Of a DNA stretch of 51,372 nucleotides, positions 42,624 to 51,372 are shown in pieces; position 1 is the stretch's first letter; the number at the start of each line of letters is the position of its first letter. The position numbers and the translations under genes are program-made. The notes under the pieces were generated by a model. The model was not told the DNA's origin and made no database searches. It saw nothing but the letters and a program-made list of their open reading frames with translations. The DNA comes from Bradyrhizobium tropiciagri (lineage in GTDB: Bacteria > Pseudomonadota > Alphaproteobacteria > Rhizobiales > Xanthobacteraceae): NCBI RefSeq assembly GCF_001189845.1, contig NZ_LFLZ01000064.1:1-51372 (forward strand), given 5' to 3'.

Positions 42624-43587
42624 TTATTCCGCCGCTGCGCGATCGCTCGCGCGAAGAGCCAGGAAGCGCTCGGCCTCGAGCGCAGCCATGCAGCCGAGGC
42701 CGGCGGCGGTGACCGCCTGCCGGAAGGTTTCGTCCGCCACGTCGCCGGCGGCGAACAGGCCGGGCATCGAGGTCGCCGTGGAGTTCGGCGCCACCTCGAC
42801 ATAGCCCGACGGTTTCAGCTTGATCTGGCCTTTGACGAGCTCCGTCGCCGGCGCATGGCCGATCGCGATGAAGATGCCGTCGGTCTTCAGGTCGGTCAGG
42901 GCGCCTGTCTTGACGTTCTTGAGCCGCACATGGGTGACCTTGTTCGGATTCTCCGATCCGCAGATCTCGTCGATCGCGGAGTCCCACACCACCTTGATCT
43001 TGGGATGCTTGAACAGCCGCTCCTGCAGGATGCGCTCGGCGCGGAAGTGATCGCGGCGATGCACGATGGTGACCTGGGAGGCATGATTGGTCAGGTACAG
43101 CGCTTCCTCGACCGCGGTGTTGCCGCCGCCGACCACCACGACTTCCTTGCCGCGGTAGAAGAAGCCGTCGCAGGTCGCGCAGGCCGAGACGCCACCGCCC
43201 TGGAACTTCTCTTCCGAGGGCAGCCCGAGCCAGCGCGCCTGGGCGCCGGTGGCGAGGATGACGGTCTCGGCGAGATAGACGTCGCCGGAATCGCAGGTCA
43301 GGCGGAACGGCCGCTGGCCGAGTTCCAACTTGTTCACCAGATCGGTGACGATCTTGGTGCCGACATGAGCCGCCTGCTTCTCCATCTGCTCCATCAGCAG
43401 GGGCCCTGGATCACGTCGCGAAGCCGGGATAGTTCTCGACGTCGGTGGTGATGGTGAGCTGCCCGCCCGGCTGAATGCCCTGGATCAGGATCGGTTCGAG
43501 CATCGCGCGCGCCGCGTAGATCGCTGCGGTGTAACCGGCGGGGCCGGACCCGATGATGACGACCTTGGCATGGGTAGGCGCGGGCAT
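42624..43587 (-). pseudogene. trxB: Thioredoxin-disulfide reductase, frameshifted near 43417
   Basis: FAD/NADPH enzyme that reduces thioredoxin. The natural start is ATG 43587 behind GAGGGATC: MPAPTHAKVVIIGSGPAGYTAA with the FAD motif, to TTDVENYPGFA. There one base is missing (TTCGCGACGTGATCC where TTCGCNGACGTGATCC is expected), and the frame resumes as DVIQGPLLMEQMEKQA and stays open to 42624. The downstream part has the redox CATC (VSACATCDGFF), the NADPH motif VVVVGGGNTAVEE and the FAD motif PGLFAAGDVAD. The gene is usually essential or important, so a sequencing error is more likely than true loss (inference). As written, no full-length enzyme is encoded. Confidence 0.92.
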
Positions 43588-43777
43588 TTTAAGATCCCTC
43601 TCTTTTGGGGATTTTGATCAAGGACTTGTGCGGGAAGCGCCCCGGAAACGCGTCACGGCGGCGCCAAAAGTGTCAAATCCAAGTCTAGGATATCTGGGAA
43701 GCTATGCAAGAATTGCAATCCATGGCAGCGATTTTTCCCCGGAACTGAAGTCACATTCGCGAAATCATGCGCTGCAC

Positions 43778-43794
43778 GCGCAATAAAATTGCGC
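43778..43794. promoter_or_regulatory. Palindrome upstream of the Lrp-family gene, candidate operator
   Basis: GCGCAATAAAATTGCGC is a perfect inverted repeat (7-bp arms, AAA centre), 77 bases before the Lrp GTG and 190 before trxB. Arms and AT-rich centre fit Lrp/AsnC sites; no other explanation is visible. Confidence 0.45.
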
Positions 43795-43870
43795 AATGCC
43801 GGCTGGCTGCGCTATGAGAGTTGCCGGCAGACCTGCCAAACCTTCCAAACTCCAGGGGAACCGTAGTCGC

Positions 43871-44350
43871 GTGTCGAAGAACCTTGACGAGATCGACCTC
43901 AAAATCCTCGCCGAGATCCAGGCCGATGGCCGAATCACCAATGTGGAACTCGCCAAACGCGTCGGGATCTCGCCGCCACCCTGCCTGCGCAGGGTCCGGG
44001 CGCTGGAAGAGGAAGGCTACATCCAGGGATATCGCGGCCTGCTCGATCCGCGCCGCCTCGGCTACGACGTCACGGTGTTCGCCTCGGTGCATCTGTCGAG
44101 CCAGGCAGATGCCGATCTGCGCGCCTTCGAGAATTTCGTGCGCGCCGAGCCGCTGGTGCGCGAATGCTGGATGCTGTCGGGCGAAGTCGATTTCATCCTC
44201 AAATGCGTCGCCCCCGACATGGCGACGTTCCAGGATTTCGTCACCCATCTGACCGCCGCGCCGCATGTGCGCAATGTCAGGACGTCGCTGGTGCTGCACA
44301 ATTCGAAATACGAAGCCGCGGTGCCGCTGGGCGTGAAGGCGGCGAGCTGA
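43871..44350 (+). CDS. Lrp/AsnC-family transcriptional regulator
   Basis: N-terminal helix-turn-helix (LDEIDLKILAEIQADGRITN, VELAKRVGISPPPCLRRVRALE) and C-terminal RAM domain (VTVFASVHLS...FVRAEPLVRECWMLSGEVDFILKCV). From GTG 43871 (SKNLDEIDLK) it has 159 residues, the family size; ATG 43796 or 43814 would add basic residues without similarity, and 43796 touches the palindrome. Divergent from trxB. It probably responds to an amino acid; targets unknown. Confidence 0.88.
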   Translation: MSKNLDEIDLKILAEIQADGRITNVELAKRVGISPPPCLRRVRALEEEGYIQGYRGLLDPRRLGYDVTVFASVHLSSQADADLRAFENFVRAEPLVRECWMLSGEVDFILKCVAPDMATFQDFVTHLTAAPHVRNVRTSLVLHNSKYEAAVPLGVKAAS

Positions 44351-44369
44351 AGTACGCAGCACGTCGACC

Positions 44370-44486
44370 CGTCATTGCGAGGAGCGAAGCGACGACTTGT
44401 CCGCCGTAGCCTTGGCGAAGGCGGAAGCAATCCATCGCTCCGCATATGCCGACAGATGGATTGCTTCGCTTCGCTCGCAATGACGA
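44370..44486. repeat. CGTCATTGCGAGGAGC palindromic repeat, copy 2
   Basis: Same ends as 14933-15020 (CGTCATTGCGAGGAGCGA, TCGCTCGCAATGACG), with an extra inner CCGCCGTAGCCTTGGCGAAGG segment. Lies between lrp and doxX, which converge. Confidence 0.78.
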
Positions 44487-44498
44487 GGTGAGGGCGCG

Positions 44499-44898
44499 CT
44501 ACCGCTTGCCCATTGCGGCATCGACGCTGATCGGGCCGGCCCGAGGTCGCGAGATACAGGCAGGCAAAGCAGAGCGCGATTGCAAGACTGCCGTTGTTGA
44601 GCAGCGGATAGAAGCCTTTGGGGAAATGGCCGATGAAGTAGGCGAAGGCCATTTCGCCTGCCAGGATGAAGGCCACGATCCGTGAAAAGAGGCCGATCAT
44701 CAGCAGCCCGCCCAGGATCAGTTCGAGCGTGCCGGCTGCGCCGATCAGCGAGAACAGTTCGACTTTCTCGAACATCGTCCCGGGAGGGAATTTGAGAAGC
44801 TTGGCGACGCCGAACTGAAACAGCAGCAGTCCCGTGATGAACCGAAACAGGCTCAGCGCCACCGGTTGAAACTTGGAAAACATCTGGTCCATTGTCAT
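44499..44898 (-). CDS. DoxX-family membrane protein; C-terminus frameshifted
   Basis: A four-helix DoxX-type protein of about 130 residues (LSLFRFITGLLLFQFGVAKLL, LFSLIGAAGTLELILGGLLM, IVAFILAGEMAFAYFIGHF, GSLAIALCFACLYLATSG). Family members usually end with a tail like GPGPISVDAAMGKR; that tail is present in the DNA, ending with TAG at 44499-44501, but two bases seem lost in the GGGCCCGGGCCC-like run near 44536. As written the frame reads through to 44062, antisense to lrp, which is not natural. ATG 44898 or 44892 follows AGGGGGTAA. Function: membrane protein possibly linked to redox homeostasis; unproven. Confidence 0.78.
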
Positions 44899-45190
44899 TT
44901 ACCCCCTGTTTGACACGCTGGAACATTGCACGATGCAGAACCACACGGTGTTCGCCACCGGAGTGTGATGTCAACACCTTGTGCCTGGAATCATTCCTCG
45001 CGCGATTGCAGTTGCGAGAGAACGCACCAGTGACACGGTGACGCGCCGCGATTGCGTGTTGCGACGCAATCATCAGCCGAGCCGCAGTCCCCCGACATGA
45101 TTATATTGCATAAACATGTCACGGCCTCACTAGTATGGTGCGCCGCGGCTCTCCACTCACATTGCTGTCAGACCGGGGGTAAAACGCGGG
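44899..45190. other. Intergenic stretch upstream of doxX
   Basis: About 290 bases with no convincing coding frame. It presumably contains the doxX promoter; AT-rich TATATTGCATAAACATG lies at about 45101-45117. No repeat recognised. Confidence 0.4.
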
Positions 45191-45193
45191 CAC

Positions 45194-45225
45194 AAAAAAA
45201 AGCCGCGTGAGGACGCGGCCTTTTT
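45194..45225 (-). terminator. Intrinsic terminator of greA
   Basis: Stem GCCGCGT/ACGCGGC with loop GAGG, flanked by A-runs and TTTTT on either side, so it can work in both directions. It begins 22 bases after the greA stop. Confidence 0.88.
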
Positions 45226-45246
45226 GCACCAGTCACATCGAGGTAA

Positions 45247-45723
45247 CTACCGCCACTCGACCTTGGTGATCTCGTAGGCCTTGGCGCCGCCCGGCGCCAT
45301 CACTTCGACGGTGGTGCCCTTCTTCTTGCCGATCAGCGCGCGCGCAAGCGGCGAGGTGATCGAGATGCGGCCCTTCTTGGCGTCGGCTTCGACCTCGCCG
45401 ACGATCTGCCACACCGCCTTCTTCTCGGTGTCCTCGTCGATCAGCGTCACGGTCGCGCCGAACTTGATGGTGTCGCCGGACAGTTTCGAGATGTCGATGA
45501 TATCGGCGCGCGCGAGCTTGTCCTCGAGCTCGGCGATGCGGCCCTCGTTGTGCGACTGCTCTTCCTTGGCGGCGTGATACTCGGCATTTTCCGAGAGGTC
45601 GCCATGCGAGCGCGCTTCCGCAATGTGTTCGATGATGCGCGGACGATCCTCCGACTGGCGTCGCTTCAACTCGTCCGTCAGCGCGGCGTATCCGCCCGCG
45701 GTCATCGGAACCTTATCCATCAT
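45247..45723 (-). CDS. greA: Transcription elongation factor GreA
   Basis: Cleavage factor that rescues backtracked RNA polymerase. 158 residues: N-terminal coiled coil with the functional acidic tip (ARSHGDLSENAEYHAAKEEQ) and C-terminal FKBP-like domain (ISITSPLARALIGKKKGTTVEV). ATG 45723 or 45720 after AAGGACGAAG. A strong terminator follows; carB lies about 195 bases upstream on the same strand with no visible terminator between, so cotranscription is possible. Confidence 0.96.
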   Translation of the reverse strand: MMDKVPMTAGGYAALTDELKRRQSEDRPRIIEHIAEARSHGDLSENAEYHAAKEEQSHNEGRIAELEDKLARADIIDISKLSGDTIKFGATVTLIDEDTEKKAVWQIVGEVEADAKKGRISITSPLARALIGKKKGTTVEVMAPGGAKAYEITKVEWR

Positions 45724-45917
45724 CTTCGTCCTTCATCCTGCGCGCCCGGCGGTCGTGCAGGAATATCCAGTTCAGCTAACGCAGGAATCAGGACGCACGC
45801 GCGCCCGGAAGCCCAGTGATTTTCGGCCCCGCTAAGGGCCGTGACAACATCCAATCGCGCGGTGAGTTCCAGCCATTCGGCTAATTGACCGTTGCGGGCC
45901 TTCAGCCCGGACAGCGG

Positions 45918-49382
<3,465 letters not shown>

Positions 49383-49410
49383 CAGCTCTCGCGGACTGGA
49401 ATTTGGGCAC

Positions 49411-49440
49411 AAAAAAAGGGCGCGCTTTCCGCGCGTCCCT
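49411..49440 (-). terminator. Intrinsic terminator immediately upstream of carB
   Basis: Stem AGGGCGCGC/GCGCG-T-CCCT (9 bp with one bulge, loop of five) followed on the minus strand by TTTTTTT, ending 29 bases before the carB start codon. Confidence 0.75.
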
Positions 49441-49450
49441 CGAGCCATGC

Positions 49451-49469
49451 GCTACATTTTGTAGCGCCG
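49451..49469 (-). other. Perfect hairpin GCGCTACA/TGTAGCGC before the carB-leader terminator
   Basis: An 8-bp stem with loop AAA, 11 bases upstream of the terminator stem in the carB leader. It may be part of an attenuator or a pausing structure. Confidence 0.5.
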
Positions 49470-49639
49470 GAAGCGCGATCCCTCGCGCGCGGGAGGTCTT
49501 TAGACCAGTTTCCGCACCCGCGAAACCCCCAAAAACGCCCGATCAACCGCGATTCTGGGGGAAATTCCTCATTCGACCTATGCCCGGTTGGGGGTGCCAG
49601 AAGCGAGGGAGTGGCCCTGCTGGGGCCGTCTTTGGTCCG

Positions 49640-49732
49640 TCTACGCTTTCGCTGCGCTCAAGCTACGCCGGACACGCTTTGCCCCGCCGGTCCGGCGTGG
49701 CTGCGCCACGCGTAGCCTGTCAGGGCGAAGCG
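49640..49732. repeat. Palindromic intergenic segment next to the tRNA-like gene
   Basis: Contains CGTGGCTGCGCCACG and CCGGTCCGG hairpins, with CGCTTTCGCTGCGCTCAAGC and CAGGGCGAAGCG. Its resemblance to other intergenic repeats is partial. I see no gene between 49470 and 49732. Confidence 0.35.
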
Positions 49733-49808
49733 TGGAGGCCCGGCCTGGATTTGAACCAGGATAAACAGTGTTGCACCACTGCCGCGTCGAAGCTTCCGCC
49801 ACCGGGCC
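49733..49808 (-). tRNA. tRNA-Cys-like (GCA), non-canonical
   Basis: A 76-base structure with encoded CCA: acceptor GGCCCGG/CCGGGCC (7 bp), T arm CCTGG-TTCAAAT-CCAGG, D stem GCG/CGC, and an anticodon stem CAGTG/CACTG that leaves a 6-base loop GTGCAA with GCA after a U. Discriminator base is U73, typical of tRNA-Cys, and GCA is the Cys anticodon. Odd features: the D loop (GAAGCTTCGA) lacks the conserved GG, and the anticodon loop is one base short. It may be a minor or regulatory tRNA, a pseudo-tRNA, or a real tRNA with a one-base sequencing gap in the AAA of the loop. Confidence 0.6.
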
Positions 49809-49885
49809 GAGTGGATCATTGCTGATTATTTCCGCGGCCGCTACGTTTACTTTTGGTTAACCCTAATTTTTTCTACAACCTTTGA

Positions 49886-50575
49886 TCAGTGGTGCGCCAC
49901 GAATGTCATCCGCCACGGATTGTGCCCGATGTTGCGCGGCGCGCGGGTGGCGCTGAAGCCGGCGGCCGCGAGCTTTTTGATCATCTCGTCCTCGCGATAG
50001 CGCTGCAGCCCGATCCTGGTGCGCAGCTGCCGGTAATCGGACAGTGCGGTCGAGGCGAGCCCGACCACCGCGTCGCGCAGGAAGCCGTGGGCCGCCGCAA
50101 AGCGCAGCAGCGCGATGACGTCCCTGGCCATGCCGACTTCCGGCCGCAGGATATCGCCGAGCACGAAACGGCCCGACGGCTTCAGCAGGCGGTGGATCAC
50201 GTCGAACGCCGAATCGAGCTCCTGCGGCGTCATGTATTGCGCCACCGAGTTCATCACCACGAGGTCGATCGAGTCGGCCTGCATGTTCTTCAGCTCATCG
50301 AGCGAGCGGACGCGGATCCGGGTGTCGGCCGCAAAGCGCGCAACCAGACGGCCGCGCACGCCGGGCGCAGGCTCCGCCAAATAGAGCTGGGCGCAGGCAT
50401 TGGCGACCTTCACAGCCGACAGCGCCTCACCGCAGGCGTAATCCAGCACCACGGCGTCGGGCGAAGTGATGTATCCGATAATGTCGTTTGCGATGACCTG
50501 GAAATGCAGGTCGCGGTGCAGTCGGCTAGCATAAATCGTATGCGTGGAATCGTAATAGTCGATCCATTCATCCAT
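49886..50575 (-). CDS. SAM-dependent methyltransferase, class I
   Basis: 229 residues from ATG 50575 (MDEWIDYYDSTHTIYASRLHR). The SAM motif is VVLDYACGEALSAVKVA, with motif II/III as IDLVVMNSVAQYMTPQEL and LLKPSGRFVLGDILRP, fitting methyltransf_11/25-type enzymes. Substrate unknown. In-frame upstream sequence to 50812 overlaps the dps 5' region and is not counted. Divergent from dps. Confidence 0.82.
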   Translation of the reverse strand: MDEWIDYYDSTHTIYASRLHRDLHFQVIANDIIGYITSPDAVVLDYACGEALSAVKVANACAQLYLAEPAPGVRGRLVARFAADTRIRVRSLDELKNMQADSIDLVVMNSVAQYMTPQELDSAFDVIHRLLKPSGRFVLGDILRPEVGMARDVIALLRFAAAHGFLRDAVVGLASTALSDYRQLRTRIGLQRYREDEMIKKLAAAGFSATRAPRNIGHNPWRMTFVAHH

Positions 50576-50699
50576 CGCGTTTGGTATCCGGCAGAATGGG
50601 TTCCTGACTTCCAGGAACGGGTGGGCTGACGATGCGTTAGCGGTCCGGCGGCCAATGTTCAATGCGCCGAAATACGGGTTCCTAACAGGAAGGTTCAAC

Positions 50700-51242
50700 G
50701 TGAGCAAAGCCAAGATTGACGCCAACAGGACCGACAAGATTTCGCCCGATCTCGACACGCCGAGCGACCTGCCGCAGGCTGCGGTGGATACGATCTCGAC
50801 CTCGCTCAACACGCTTCTGGCTGATGCCTTTGCGCTCTATTTGAAGACCAAGAATTTTCACTGGCATGTCAGCGGCCGGCATTTCCATGATTACCATTTG
50901 TTGCTGGATGAGCAGTCGGACGCGATCTTCGCGACCACCGACCAGCTCGCCGAGCGGGTGCGCAAGCTCGGCGGCGCGACGCTGCGCTCGATCGGCGACA
51001 TCGCCAAGCATCAGACCATCAAGGACAATGACGAGGACTATGTCCCGCCGCGCGAAATGCTGCGCGAGCTGATGGAGGACAACAAGCACATCGCCGCTGC
51101 GATGCGCAAGGCGCACAAGCTCGCCGATGATCACGAGGACTCCGGCACCGCCGGCCTGCTGGAAACCTTCATCGACGAAACCGAGCGTCGCACCTGGTTC
51201 CTGTTCGAGGCAAGCCGCCAGGAAGGCAGCAACGCGGCGTAG
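50700..51242 (+). CDS. dps: Dps-family DNA-protection / ferritin-like protein
   Basis: Miniferritin that oxidises and stores iron and protects DNA in starvation or peroxide stress. 180 residues from GTG 50700 (AGGAAGG seven bases upstream). The inter-subunit ferroxidase ligands are in NFHWHVSGRHFHDYHLLLDEQSD (His, His, Asp, Glu). N-terminal extension SKAKIDANRTDK is basic and may bind DNA. The C-terminal RRTWFLFEASRQEG is typical. Start at ATG 50655 is less likely. Confidence 0.92.
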   Translation: MSKAKIDANRTDKISPDLDTPSDLPQAAVDTISTSLNTLLADAFALYLKTKNFHWHVSGRHFHDYHLLLDEQSDAIFATTDQLAERVRKLGGATLRSIGDIAKHQTIKDNDEDYVPPREMLRELMEDNKHIAAAMRKAHKLADDHEDSGTAGLLETFIDETERRTWFLFEASRQEGSNAA

Positions 51243-51372
51243 TCTTCACCCTCTCCCCTTGTGGGAGAGGGTGGCTTCAATGCGGAAGCATTGAAGCCGG
51301 GTGAGGGGTTTGTCTCCGCGGATGCAGACCCCTCATCCGGCGCGGATTGCATCCGCGCCACCTTCTCCCACC
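51243..51372. repeat. Interspersed palindromic repeat after dps, cut by window edge
   Basis: CACCCTCTCCCC/GGGAGAGGGTG, CTTCAATGCGGAAGCATTGAAG, GGGTGAGGGG/CCCCTCATCC and GCGGATTGCATCCGCGCC palindromes. It belongs with the repeats at 7-90 and 2486-2670 and continues past the window. Confidence 0.65.

Noticed and set aside
44062..44498. C-terminal extension of doxX by about 145 codons
   Set aside because: Runs through a palindromic repeat and antisense to lrp; explained better by a two-base loss near 44536.
49383..49448. Extended carB start at 49448
   Set aside because: The added residues are encoded by the terminator hairpin and T-run, and family members start at MPKRNDI.

Overview
The window reads as a chromosomal core segment of an alphaproteobacterium of the Bradyrhizobium / Nitrobacteraceae type. 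The evidence is high GC, strong third-position GC bias with long antisense shadow ORFs, the gene content (RibH2-type lumazine synthase behind an FMN riboswitch, NDUFAF7-lgt-pgeF operon, UbiK/BMFP protein, alphaproteobacterial-type HisRS, Omp25/31-like barrel protein), and several families of interspersed palindromic repeats of the kind that litter Bradyrhizobium intergenic regions. This assignment is inference from recognised protein families; no database search was run.

Layout. 0.1-5 kb: maltose-type O-acetyltransferase and ribF (minus), a lone CheY-like receiver (plus), a HAD hydrolase and an EAL-domain protein (minus). 5-10 kb: a minus-strand run uvrC, pgsA, moaD, moaE, prmB with short gaps or overlaps. 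10-15 kb: an outer-membrane barrel protein, cspA, rlmJ, an RNase T2, and three small secreted proteins including a DUF3617 member. 15.5-16.5 kb: the wreck of a TonB-dependent receptor. 16.5-19.3 kb: a marR / ompR-type regulator / histidine kinase operon, divergent from ilvE, followed by hisS, a tautomerase and a FlK-like thioesterase. 23-25 kb: proC and a YbjN-family gene. 25.3-26.1 kb: FMN riboswitch and ribH. 26-34 kb: an SDR, prs, a lipoprotein, a MerR regulator, the lgt / NDUFAF7 / pgeF operon and a dienelactone hydrolase. 34-37 kb: ubiK, then rplY, pth, ychF. 37-40 kb: divergent csoR / copA copper defence around a textbook CsoR operator. 40-45 kb: a dapA-family gene with an attenuator-like leader, trxB-lysR, a divergent Lrp regulator and DoxX. 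45-51 kb: greA, carB, an unusual tRNA-Cys-like gene, a methyltransferase and dps.

How the genes work together. Most are housekeeping: flavin (ribF, ribH), molybdopterin (moaDE), branched-chain amino acid, proline and pyrimidine/arginine supply (ilvE, proC, carB), PRPP (prs), translation (hisS, rplY, pth, ychF, prmB, rlmJ), DNA repair and protection (uvrC, dps), envelope biogenesis (pgsA, lgt, pgeF) and redox/metal homeostasis (trxB, csoR-copA).

Two themes deserve attention. First, several genes carry single- or double-base deletions in otherwise intact reading frames (EAL protein near 4918, trxB near 43417, doxX near 44536), a pattern that looks more like residual assembly error than decay; the TonB receptor, which has lost its whole middle, is a genuine pseudogene. 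Second, there are several non-coding structures: a 169-bp MITE-like element with 10-bp target duplications inside a palindromic repeat (27261-27429), a promoter / leaderless leader-peptide / terminator arrangement before the dapA-family gene (41190-41354), a terminator hairpin just before carB, and a non-canonical tRNA with GCA anticodon, U73 and encoded CCA (49733-49808).
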